Source: Isoetes taiwanensis (lineage: Eukaryota > Streptophyta > Lycopodiopsida > Isoetales > Isoetaceae). Taken from it: a stretch of 64,000 nt of DNA. How positions within the stretch are numbered: position 1 is the first letter of the stretch; every line of letters begins with the position of its first letter. The notes beneath the pieces were generated by a model. It had not been told where the DNA came from. It made no database searches and worked only from the letters and a program-made list of their open reading frames with translations. The DNA lies in assembly GCA_021234155.1 (NCBI GenBank), contig JAJEKV010000071.1, positions 4,088,483 to 4,152,482 on the forward strand, written 5' to 3'. Positions 54,752 through 64,000 of the stretch are shown here, in pieces. The position numbers and the translations under genes were made by a program.

Positions 54752-54753
54752 AG

Positions 54754-54765
54754 TGGTATCAGAGC
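54754..54765 (+). promoter_or_regulatory. tRNA-iMet primer-binding site
   Basis: TGGTATCAGAGC two bases after the 5' LTR, perfectly matching the standard plant site. Confidence 0.95.
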
Positions 54766-54861
54766 GGAGGTTTGCAATTCCTTTGGGAACTATGGGCAAT
54801 GGGATCATTAGTGGAATTTGGACTCTCTAATCTATGAGAGGAATTAAAGAAGTCTGAAACG

Positions 54862-55173
54862 ATGGAACTAGGAATTTTCCAGAGCGACGTAACAAGGACT
54901 ACTATTAGTTCTCATTTTGTTGGAGCATGGCATCAAAATGAAGAGGAGTTTATCATTTTGGGGTTCACAAGAACAGATTTGGATTATCTTAGTGGAGTAA
55001 AAGCTTTTATGCATGAAGGGAACTCATGTGGTTTCAATATTAGAGCGGTTAGTGGAACTGAGGTGGATTTGGCGATTATTGCTGCAAAAGAAGCTGGAGC
55101 ATCAGTAGCAGAGAAAAGAAAACTCGGTGCTTTCGTGGAGAATGCTCGAAGTATATGGACCGACTTGTTGTGA
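54862..55173 (+). CDS. Small ORF (103 codons) inside the non-autonomous element
   Basis: ATG-to-stop frame beginning MELGIFQSDVTRTTISS, with AIIAAKEAGASVAEKRKLGAF near the end. No gag zinc knuckle or other motif. It may be a captured host fragment or chance. It lies in the usual gag position after the primer-binding site. The rest of the internal region (55174-56205) is non-coding, with short repeats such as GTCATGGAGACAA, GCGGAGATACTGTATCG and GATTGCAAC-x-x-AATAGGCCTGA. Confidence 0.35.
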   Translation: MELGIFQSDVTRTTISSHFVGAWHQNEEEFIILGFTRTDLDYLSGVKAFMHEGNSCGFNIRAVSGTEVDLAIIAAKEAGASVAEKRKLGAFVENARSIWTDLL

Positions 55174-56205
55174 GCGAGTTCAGATTATTGGGGAAACTTC
55201 TATGATCCTTTGGGGATTATGGAATAATAAGGGTGACTGCTGGGTTGTCGTGGAAAAGCTTGTCATGGAGACGAGTAGTTTATCGTGGAGACGAGTTGTC
55301 ATGGAGACAAATAGCTTGTCATGAAGACAAGTAAACCACTGCTGCAAAACATTGAGCTCTGCTTTGTCATAATAGCCAAACTACCGCTTGCCATCTCTAG
55401 AAGTTCATCTTCGTCATTTGAGCCTGTGTAAATTCCAACCTTTAAGCCTGAGTATGGAGAACCGCAAAAGCATCCTGCTTGGGATTGCGGAGTCAGATCA
55501 TGGTGATCTGGAAGACTAATTGACCATGGGGGTCATTTATATAAATATTTGACTTGGGAAGTCATCTATATTAACACTTGACCTTATTTGCAGTTTTGCT
55601 TAGTGTTAAGCATATGGACGCAAAATTTGGATGCAAAATCTCAAATTGTTTCCTATAAGACAGGCTTATGGGTAAAGTTTGTAAGTTGATCTTCTCTATG
55701 CGGAATAAAGAGTAAAAATTTATTTCTTGTGTGTACCCATGGTAGATTGGTAATTACGATTGCAACGTAATAGGCCTGAACATGGTGCACTAATTATGAA
55801 TGCCTCTTGGTAGATCAGTACTTGTGTTTGCAGCACAAGAGCACAATAGGCTTGAACAAGAGTGCATGATGTATATTTTTGAAGAGTGGTAATTGTGATT
55901 GCAACACAATAGGCCTGACAAAAATTGCATCTGTATCGCGGAGATACTGTATCGTAGTACCGCGGAGGTACGTAAGATAATAACGTATCGCAGAGATACA
56001 ATTGTTTTTGCAGGGATAAAAAGAATAGGGACGCGGAGGTTCATAAAGTACTGTGGAAGTACAATAACGTCTATAATTGTTTCCTAAGTTCGCAGGAAAC
56101 TCCCAGGTGCACGTTGATTGTGGAACAACCACCTTGAGAAGGGATGGACCAAATTGGAGTGTACTCGGACGATCGCGGACGATCTCTTTTTGAGAAGGGA
56201 TGGGT

Positions 56206-56978
56206 TGATATGGAGCAAGCACGGGGGAGTGGTCCACGGCGAATGGGTTATTGGAATTATGGCAAATACTATGTAAATGTTATTCCTAAGGTTACCTAAT
56301 AATATAAAGGGGCATAGGATAACATAACATAGCATGTGGGTGTGAAGAACCATTGATATTTATGGAAGGGGTCGAGGCACTATCATTGGGATGATTATTG
56401 GTTGAGAAAAAGATCATAGATAATGTCCCATATGATAAGTCATATAATCTAGTTAAAGGCAAGGAGATATTTTGACATAAAAGGCAACTGCCTGCTAAAA
56501 AAGGCTAAAGTCACAGACAGATCTATAAATAGAACCGAAACTTCAGTTGGACATATCTCGGCAACCAGAGATCCGATTGCGGCGACCTTTACCTCGTTGG
56601 AACCGCTCGGAGTCTAGTTTCCGAATTGGGGTGGCACATCCCGTAGTTCATCCGTATGAGGGAGTAATGGCCGAAAACGTGACAAGGGGTCAAGATCACT
56701 ACCATAGCGACATCACAGATCTGCAATCGTTTTTATGATGTGCGGCTACTTGGAGTAGCTAGATTAGCCTGGAAGGCCAGTAAGCCAGATGCTAGAACTT
56801 TGTATTTGCCATAGCACTTGTGTTTTGCCGTAACCCAGTGGATCCGGTTGGGTGGTTAATGCTGCTGCCATATCACTTGTGCATGAATAAAATTTCTTTA
56901 GTTCAGTGTTTTATTATTTCATTATGGTTCTATGATTCTGTATCGTTACAACTTCCCAAATATACATGAATTGTATCA
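56206..56978 (+). repeat. 3' LTR
   Basis: TGATATGGAGC...GAATTGTATCA. Same TATAAATAG and AATAAAA signals as the 5' LTR. It contains one small duplication (AACATAACATAGC) not in the 5' copy. Confidence 0.95.
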
Positions 56979-57422
56979 GAAAGCATATAAGGAGTACCTC
57001 CGCAGATGGAAGAGGTACAATGACTGGTATTGCAAACAGACCGTACAAAAGTACGTTAAAGGTGGGAGGCCGAAGAACCAGCCCAAGCCACCGCCACTAC
57101 GGCTGGAGCCGCCGAAAAAGGTTCACCACGGGCCCAACTCCAGGCATGCCCGTGTCTTCAGGGAGATTAGGCACTTCCAACAGTGCACTAATCTCCTCAT
57201 CAGGAAGGCGCCTTTCGAATGGCTCCTCGAGAAATAATGCAGGAGTTTCGGACTAACTACAGGGTGACACCCCTGATGATCCGAGCCCTGCAGGAGGCAG
57301 CAGAGGTGGAGCTCATTCAACTTTTTGAGGAGGGCAACCTATGTGCGATCCACGCCAAGGGGGCCACGGTGATGCCCAAGGATCTTCACTTGGCGAGGAG
57401 GATCCGCAAGGAGAAGCCTTGA
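56979..57422 (+). pseudogene. H3-fold gene, copy B, histone H3 fold
   Basis: After the target duplication the frame reads KAYKEYLRRWKRYNDWYCKQ, a Pro/Lys-rich linker (GGRPKNQPKPPPLRLEPPKK) and VHHGPNSRHARVFREIRHFQ. Then come NLLIRKAPFEWL and, after a one-base shift at about 57222, REIMQEFRTNYRV, RALQEAAEVELIQLFEEGN, LCAIHAK, TVMPKDLHLARRIR and a stop. Helix alphaN, alpha1, alpha2, alpha3 and the C terminus of histone H3 are all present, with the hallmark R-E-I, L-L-I-R-K, A-L-Q-E-A-A-E, L-C-A-I-H-A-K and M-P-K-D-x-x-L-A-R-R-I-R. By eye roughly half the residues match canonical H3. Loop 1 has canonical length, without the insertion typical of centromeric CENH3. The Lys/Arg at two DNA-contact positions is changed (A-K-G-A-T-V for A-K-R-V-T-I). 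The frameshift and the upstream TAG make this copy non-functional. Confidence 0.88.
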
Positions 57423-57559
57423 AGAGCTTTAATTTTGTACATAAGCAAAATTTTATATATATACAAGTTTTTAATCGATCCTACGACGCATGTTCTAGTG
57501 TGTGTATGTTTCAGTTTGTCCATGTTCCAATTTTCGAAGAGTTTATAAACATTCTCGCT

Positions 57560-57935
57560 TAGATTTCCTTACACTTTATGAGATTCCCTTAAATTCCAGC
57601 TTGAGGTGCTTATCCGTGTTTGTTGTCTAGTTAAAGCTCATTCTAGAACTTAAATTCCCTTAAATTTTACGTGATTCCATTAGATTCTCTCAGATTCTCT
57701 TACATTTTGTGAGATTCCCTTAGATTCTATGAAAATTCCCTTAAATTCCTTTAGATTCTATTAAGATTCCCATAGGTTTTCTAACATTTTAGGAAGATTC
57801 CCTTAGATTCTCTTAGATTCTCCTAAATTCCCTTAGATTTATGAGATTCCCCTTAGATTCTCTAAGATATTATGTAGATTCCTCTAGATTCTCCAAGATA
57901 TTATATAGATTCCCCTAGACTCCCTTATTCTATGA
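57560..57935. repeat. Degenerate short repeat of the AGATTCCCTTAGATTCT type
   Basis: About twenty imperfect units combine GATTCCCTTA, GATTCTCTTAGATTC and TTATGAGATTCC. Region 57936-58823 beyond it has no gene I can support. Confidence 0.8.
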
Positions 57936-58823
57936 TTTAGTAAGTTGCATATAGTAAAGAATGCTATTTTTTTGCAACTTTCTTTTGTAGTGCAAAAGGC
58001 GGTGCTTCTACAGCATGGGTTCAACAGCAAGTAAAGGTGGTGAGGTTTTCTATGTTAGTTACGCTATTTCTATGGCATAATATGGGGTCGGCATAAAGGA
58101 GAGTAGCTCAATAACTTATATCCTATTGTTTAAATTTGGATTTTCCGGTTTGGAGGAAAACTTTTTGGATTTTTCTTTAGCCAGATTTACTAAGATTTTG
58201 AGATTTTATTGGGGAATTTAGATGGCGGAGAAAAATCCCGATTTCCAAAAATTGGAGATGCATTTTTTTATTTTTTGCTATGATTTCTAAACTTTGCCTT
58301 ATCCATTCCGAGGCTTCAACATTGCAGCTGTCAAAGCGTGCATGTTAGCCATATGGATTGGATTGGCATGCTTTTATATTTTTGCATTCGGTTTTTTCCT
58401 TCAGATGGGAGATCCGATTGCGTTGCCATGTTTTTGACCTTCATCCAACATCAAATGTGCTGAGCCGATTGCATGGATTTGCTCCTCCCACTGATATGCC
58501 GATGCCAGATTCATCCTTTTCTTATCTTATATTTTCTTCATCTCAATTAGGAGCACTTGATTTGTTGAAGACGCACTCTGAATCGGCTCTATGCAAGTGT
58601 GCAGTAACTCGATTTTGTGCAGGTAAACGTAAGTGATCTGAAGAGAAGCATAATTGTGATTCGGGCAGTGCCAAAACTAAGAGTGTTTGAGGCCAAGTTT
58701 TGACAAGCTCCAAATTTGAAGCACGATTCACAGATGATGAATTTCTGGAAGCTATTACAGACCATAGAAGTACTCTGTAGGAGGTAAGAATTGGTTTCCT
58801 TGGGTTCAAATGTTAGAAAAATT

Positions 58824-59309
58824 AGCTTAAAAATTTATCAGACTTTCAAAGAAGTTATGGTAGAATCAATTATCAGACTCAACATGAATGTAAGAAGCTA
58901 TGCAATGCAGCTTTCAATATTTTGTGCTTTTCTTCAAGACCACATGATATTAGAGATCTAGAACCTTAATACTGTTTCAAAAGAACAGTTGCATGCTATT
59001 TTGATTTTATGTTTCAAGGGACAAAATGCATTAACTCTGTCTGCCTGCAGGACGTTTTTGAAGCTTAAAAGTTCATCAGATTTTGCAGAGAAGTTACGGT
59101 AGAATCAATAATCAGACTCAAACTGAATGTATGAAGGTATGCAGCTTTGAATATTTTGTGCTTTTCTTTAAGACCACATGCAATCAGAGGTCCATAGCTT
59201 TGGTACTATTTCAAAAGAGCAGTTGCTCTCAATCTTGGTTTTCTCTTTCAAGGGACAAAACTTGCATTAACTCTATCTGTTTGTTTACCTGCACGGCATT
59301 TTTGAAGCT
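58824..59309. repeat. 238-bp tandem duplication
   Basis: AGCTTAAAAATTTATCAGAC starts at 58824, and AGCTTAAAAGTTCATCAGAT at 59062. Both continue through AGTTA-GGTAGAATCAAT, TTCAATATTTTGTGCTTTTC and TTTCAAGGGACAAAA. Noticeably diverged, so old. Confidence 0.85.
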
Positions 59310-60342
59310 ATACTCTCGCAGAGGTTTTCTTCAATAGATGTTGGTGGTATCTCTTAGATATTTCTGGTTTTGATTTCACAAAAGTTTTTGTCAATAGCAG
59401 TAGGTCATATCTCTATAGACTTCTCGAGTATTACCCATACATTCTCTGAAGCTTGATTAACATTTTAGGTCATTGGATTGGATTTGTTGCAGTTTATGTC
59501 ATTTGCATGGCATGATATGGCCATGAATATGAAGGTACTTCAGTTGATTTTGGCCATATGTTCCCTTATCTCCTGTGTTAGATAGTTCATAATGAACATT
59601 TCAAGATTCTTTGAAACATTACTTTGAACGTTTCAAGTAATGATGCACCCTTTGCTCTGTACGACGTATAACATAGACTGGGATACTTCTAGAGAGCAGT
59701 TATTATGATGATTGTAAAAACTAAATCGATTTTAGGTGTACGTTCCCTTATCCTGGATAGTTCATAAACATCATTATTGCCGGTTCTATGTACCTTCATC
59801 TCAGGCCAAAAATCCCAATTTGATAATGAGTTTGGAAGAAGATCTACATACAGCCACAATAAAGTCTCTTTATCTTTCTATATTTCATTTTTGGATTTTC
59901 AGGTCAGCAAGAAAACTACATGAGCAGTTCCTCCATTGCCTAATAATTTAAAATGATATCCAAAAGTAGAATATTAGCCATCCATGTTATTTGCATCATG
60001 ATTTGTTTAATATATCTCCATAATGGTGTATTTCTTTCTTCTATGGGATGCTTCATCAGAAAAATGATAGATATCCTTTCATTGCATTGTACTTAGCTTT
60101 GGGGTAAACAGGTGTTGCAACTTATAGTTTGTCTCTTGCATTAGGGGAATTTAGACTCAGTCGTCTCTTGCATTAAAGGGATCTAGAACAACTTTGCACA
60201 AAGATCATTCTCGAATGTATGAACTATGGCAAATTAGGTACCACTAAAGAATTCTGATGTTTGATGCATCACCTATGTTCTGGACTAGGATTCTCGTGTT
60301 TAGCTGCCCATCATGTCTCCCCAGTTATAACAGCATCAACAT
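59310..60342. other. No recognised gene
   Basis: AT-rich sequence with repeated AGTTCATAA and TTCCCTTATC motifs. Confidence 0.4.
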
Positions 60343-60468
60343 TGTGTTTTATTTAACTTCAAACGTAGCTTTTGAGCTCTATATGTAGGTCCTGCTCATA
60401 GTTGATGTGTTTTATTTAACTTCAAACGTAGCTTTTGAGCTCTATATGCAGGTCTTGCCCATAAATGA
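60343..60468. repeat. 63-bp tandem duplication
   Basis: TGTGTTTTATTTAACTTCAA at 60343 and again at 60406. The copies differ at about five positions. Confidence 0.9.
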
Positions 60469-61903
60469 TATGGTCATTGAGATTTGTCTACATCACTAAC
60501 TTTAAATAAATCTCTGGATTGACAGGACATTCTTTTTGTTGTAGTCTAAGGGTTGGTTTTTCCATTATCTTTTGGTCTATGTTTATAGCTCCTATTGATT
60601 GGATCATTAGCCATTCATTTGGGCAAGCTGCAACCAGCCTAAGCACAGGGAAATCTGGACCAAAAGCCGTGCTTGAGCACACTAACTTTTCAAGTATATA
60701 GTCTTCACCAACCTTCGTCAAATCTATATGTACATTAACAGCTAGACCATGCTTCTACAATAACATTAGCAACATCTCAATGTTGTTTTTTCTTAGTACC
60801 GTAGATCCCTTTGTTCTTTACATTCCCACGTCATTTTGCTGTCGCTATGGTTTGAATTGTGCACTTGGAAGTGTTTCAATTGTTTTTTTTTTTTGGAATC
60901 GTGCAACTCATATGCAGCCTGTGAACAATGTCCATTAAAATCTCTGAATTATGGGAAATAGGCTTCTATGCTGCTATACTATAAGGAGCAACATATGTTA
61001 TCAGAGGGCACTGTATTGTATATCTTTCTCTTAGCTCACAATCCTGTAAAAAAGCAGTAGGAAGTCTTCGAATTGGCATATGCAGCATGTGAACAAGTTC
61101 AAATATGATAGAACAGGAGATTATGAAACAAACTCAAGCAAAGCATGAACAACTGAAATTTTTGAACAGCTAGAATAATCTTGAACAACTTATGAACAAA
61201 CTCAGAAAAACAGCTTGATTTTAACCTTTTCATCTGATATATTATTCCAAAATCGCGCTTTTATTTCAAAAGCTTTGATTCTCAACAGTCTTTTGTATGT
61301 CTGTATAATTGTTATATGTTTGTGTAATTGTTACTGACATCAAGCACCGTGCTGAAGGAACTGGTCTATCGAGAACAGAGTCGTTCACTCAGAAAGAAAC
61401 AGTTGAAGCTTTGCCATCCAAAATCGTATTAGGTTGTTGCATTTGCCATATTTATTCCACAAAATTAACCGTCTGACGTAACATTGGCTTCCAATATCTG
61501 ACAATAGCATGGCTAAATCTGAGAAAGATAGCAGCAAGCCTTTGCTTGCAAATGTATGTGTGGGCAAGACAATGGGTCATACCACTACCTAGACTAATGG
61601 GTCATACCACTACCTAGACTGGAACTACACAAAATTGTAGGAATAAAACTAGATAAGTGTTATAGCACCAGCTTTCTAAGAATAGAAATGTGCTTTTGTG
61701 GGACAGTACTATTATTTAGATTGCTTGACTTCAAAATAATTGTTGGAAGTACGTCTTATCTATTAGAAGGCTCTTACTTATTATTGTATCATATAGCAAT
61801 TAATGTAGGTGCCACAAAATTTGCCACTAAAGCGTACACCATTAATTGACCAGCATTTGTATATATTGATTAACAAATGATGGTTTCGCAGATGGTTTTG
61901 CAG
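60469..61903. other. No recognised gene
   Basis: AT-rich. CTGCTATACTATAAGGAGC near 60970 resembles 5' ends of plant Helitrons (TC...CTATACTATAA) and could pair with the Helitron 3' end at 63283, but this is only a suggestion. Confidence 0.3.
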
Positions 61904-62018
61904 ACTGTACTATCACAAAGGATACATAGAAAAGGGAGAATATGGATTTGGGCAAACCGAAGTTTATTTAGAATCCTCAGCCAGCATAGGTTGCATGTCC
62001 ATAACTTCTGTTGTAAAG
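61904..62018 (+). other. Possible captured exon
   Basis: 115 nt open in one frame, between TTTTGCAG and AAG-GTAATT: LYYHKGYIEKGEYGFGQTEV then YLESSASIGCMSITSV. Correct splice signals and a protein-like composition suggest a host exon, perhaps carried by the Helitron ending at 63283. I do not recognise the protein. 62019-63254 has no gene. Confidence 0.35.
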
Positions 62019-63254
62019 GTAATTAACTGTGCTTCAAGTGGCTCATATGGAACTTGATAATCTCATGTTGCTATGGTAATCGTTTGTTTGTAACAGCCAT
62101 TTGAGGCTTAGTATTAGGTCAATCTTATTGAGCAGTTCTTACAACATGCAGCTATCCTATTCAGTATATTGAAACTGACTAACAATTCTTACAACATCTA
62201 ACATGATGCATATAGGATTGGAATTTAAATTATTTAGCTTTAGACTAGATTTGCCTTGCTATATGACTTGAATATATGATCTTTGCAGTCATCTTCTTTT
62301 TGATGCATATAAAATTGGAATTTTAGTTGTGTACTTTTTTAAAGACTAGATGTGCTTGCAATATCTCTTCCTATTCCAATGCTACAAGAGAGAATGCATC
62401 AACTAATGCAATAGAGATTGCTATTCCTGTGAGAGTGAGGATTTGCATGCCTGTTTTACGGCACAAAGCGCATAACAATTGTGTAGCAATTTTATAACTT
62501 TTGTGGTAATGCAAAAGTTACTACATAATCCACTACATTATATCTTTTCTATTCTTGGACAAAAATCGTTGCAGTTATATTTATTCAAATCTATGTCATT
62601 CATGTTGTTTTGAAGATACATAATTGCTCCCACCCATGTTGCTCCATGTCTACGAGTATCAAGTTGTTTTAAAGACATGATTGCGATAAAAGATCCCACC
62701 ATGTTCCTCCATGTCTACAATTACCAAAATAAGCGGTGTCACAATATTATATTGCAATAAACAATGTCGCCATAGTACGCTACATTCAATGATGAGAGAC
62801 AATACTTTCTTTAAAGACGTCTATGAAGATATAAACTGCAAGAATGAAAGGCTTCATTATAATGTTCAATCTAAGGTCTTAGCTAGAGAGAGCATTGTAC
62901 CGAATGTTGCGGCTAAACTTACCATAAAATCGTCAAGATAGAAGTACCAATACAATGGGAATATCCATACTTGAACGTCCATAATGGAACAGCTATCAAA
63001 TATGCAACTTCCTATCCATAATCAATTGGAGATGGCAAGCTTGACAAATCAATAAAACAATAGGCTAGCACAAATCTAACAACAAAAGACAATGCAGTGT
63101 ACATTCTATGCCATGATCTCAAAGATTCAATTCATAATTTTAGAGATAGTGGTTTTGTATCTTTATCAATAAATTCTCAAGCCCCTTGCCCTTGGGGGGC
63201 ATATTGTTTATTCTAACTGAAGATGAAACAACAAGCTCTTTAAATTGTTACTAA

Positions 63255-63283
63255 AGCCCGGCAACGCCGGGCTATGTTACTAG
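63255..63283 (+). mobile_element. Helitron 3' terminus
   Basis: An 8-bp stem AGCCCGGC / GCCGGGCT with loop AAC is followed by ATGTTA and CTAG, then T. A GC-rich hairpin a few bases before a terminal CTRR, with insertion before T, is the signature of plant Helitrons (rolling-circle transposons). The rest of the element is presumably to the left and non-autonomous, since no RepHel coding is seen. Confidence 0.85.
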
Positions 63284-64000
63284 TTTAGAAAATATGTCTA
63301 AAATGGCAAGGTTTCAAGTTTTTTTGTTCTTCTTATTCTATTGTGTGTAGGTCAAAGAGGAGCATTGGAGACTGGCAAGGTTTTAGTACTCGAATCTTTG
63401 ACGGCAGATCAAAGTATGGCGATGGGTGGATTTAGGAAGGGTTAATATGCGAAATTGAGTAGTCCCTCAAAAGTAGCCTATGGATTTTGGCAGTCATAGC
63501 ATTTGTAGCAGCAACAATGTATTTTAGAATCTTAGAGTGTGCTTTCTTAGATACATCAAATGGAGGGTATGCGTGGATTTTGAACTAGGTAGGTGAACTT
63601 GCATAGGATGCATTTCAAGTTCCTTGTGTTACTTGTTCTAAGATGGTGCATGTTAAATTTTGTGGCATCTTATTTTTAAACAAATAAATTCCTCACATAT
63701 ATATTGGGGTCATTAAAACAGATACACGTATATACTACTACTACGCGCTATCAACGAACTATGAGCAATTCATGTCATACTTGCCACCATAATATACCAT
63801 CGTACGGTGCATTGTTCTTTCATTGCCTCAATCAGTTTAAAGAACACACAACAATTAGCAAGTACTTCAACAGGCTACAAATTCTTGAGAGTCTGGTATA
63901 CATTTGAAGGAATACTTTGTGAACAGACTATGCAAATATTCTAGAATAACAGGAATAAGGTTGTATTGGCTCACCAAAAGTGGGCATCACCTGTAAATGA
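63284..64000. other. No recognised gene
   Basis: AT-rich flank beyond the Helitron end. Only short chance frames. Confidence 0.45.

Larger units (their letters stand above)
53985..56978 (+). mobile_element. Complete non-autonomous LTR retrotransposon with 5-bp TSD
   Basis: Two LTRs (767 and 773 bp) begin TGATATGG and end GTATCA, so the termini are inverted. They flank only 1.45 kb. A tRNA-iMet primer-binding site follows the 5' LTR and a polypurine tract (GAGAAGGGATGGG) precedes the 3' LTR. GAAAG stands on both sides of the element, a 5-bp target-site duplication. No gag or pol motif is present, so it needs proteins in trans. It splits the H3-fold gene. LTR similarity is very high by eye, with a few substitutions and small indels. 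Confidence 0.95.

Noticed and set aside
56979-57422. Interpretation of the H3-fold protein as centromeric CENH3
   Set aside because: Loop 1 has the canonical H3 length and the C terminus keeps M-P-K-D and A-R-R-I-R; CENH3 usually has a longer loop 1. Left as a divergent H3-like protein.

Overview
The window looks like nuclear DNA of a large-genome land plant, most plausibly a fern or another seedless plant. The clues are a decayed plant-type PPR gene, an intron-bearing pseudogene of a plant ROP/RAC GTPase, a plant-style Helitron 3' end, Ty3/gypsy elements (one a chromovirus) and remnants of DNA-element proteins (DUF7869-type, HUH Rep-type) that I associate with ferns, mosses and charophytes. 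The lineage is an inference; no clearly intact single-copy host gene was found. I see no rRNA, tRNA gene, CRISPR array or bacterial gene organisation.

Layout. 1-3.8 kb (minus strand): fragments of a Replitron-like HUH Rep protein and a DUF7869-type element protein. 3.9-11 kb (plus strand): the most unusual locus. Its first exon encodes a protein starting M-A-R-T-K-Q-T-A-R, identical to the histone H3 N-terminal tail. Nuclear-type basic linkers follow, and downstream exons carry a permuted (beta-class) N4/N6 DNA-methyltransferase-like motif and an acidic tail. The leader, an intron and the 3' flank of this gene are filled with copies of one 22-bp palindrome. 11.2-12.5 kb (minus strand): an intact unknown 166-codon ORF, a perfect 12-bp hairpin, and the HUH half of a Rep gene. 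13-23 kb: mostly non-coding, with small repeats, a decayed coiled-coil gene and a PPR pseudogene. 23.2-25.8 kb: chromovirus pol with two in-frame TAG codons and a deleted integrase core. 26-35 kb (minus strand): a decayed non-chromodomain Ty3/gypsy element and an unidentified coiled-coil ORF. 36.4-40.15 kb: a LINE with an (ATTCT)n tail inserted in a tandem array. 41.7-42.7 kb: ROP pseudogene. 43.7-45.2 kb: a 1.5-kb homopurine tract. 45.4-49.1 kb: two related LTRs, one preceded by a polypurine tract and one followed by a tRNA-iMet primer-binding site.

49.6-57.4 kb holds a second histone-related locus. A gene with a long charged N-terminal region ends in a recognisable histone H3 fold. It is split by a complete 3.0-kb non-autonomous LTR retrotransposon with a 5-bp target duplication. 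Its N-terminal half is also present as a duplicated copy, which carries a 447-bp miniature terminal-repeat insertion. A DDE-like transposase remnant is fused in frame to the H3-linker region. 57.4-64 kb: non-coding sequence with tandem duplications, a possible captured exon and a Helitron 3' terminus.

Taken together, the window is a graveyard of nested elements with two separate genes that borrow pieces of histone H3: one the tail, on a methyltransferase-like protein, and one the fold, behind a long charged extension. These two loci are the best candidates for undescribed biology. Most reading frames here are broken, so a functional copy would have to be sought elsewhere in the genome.
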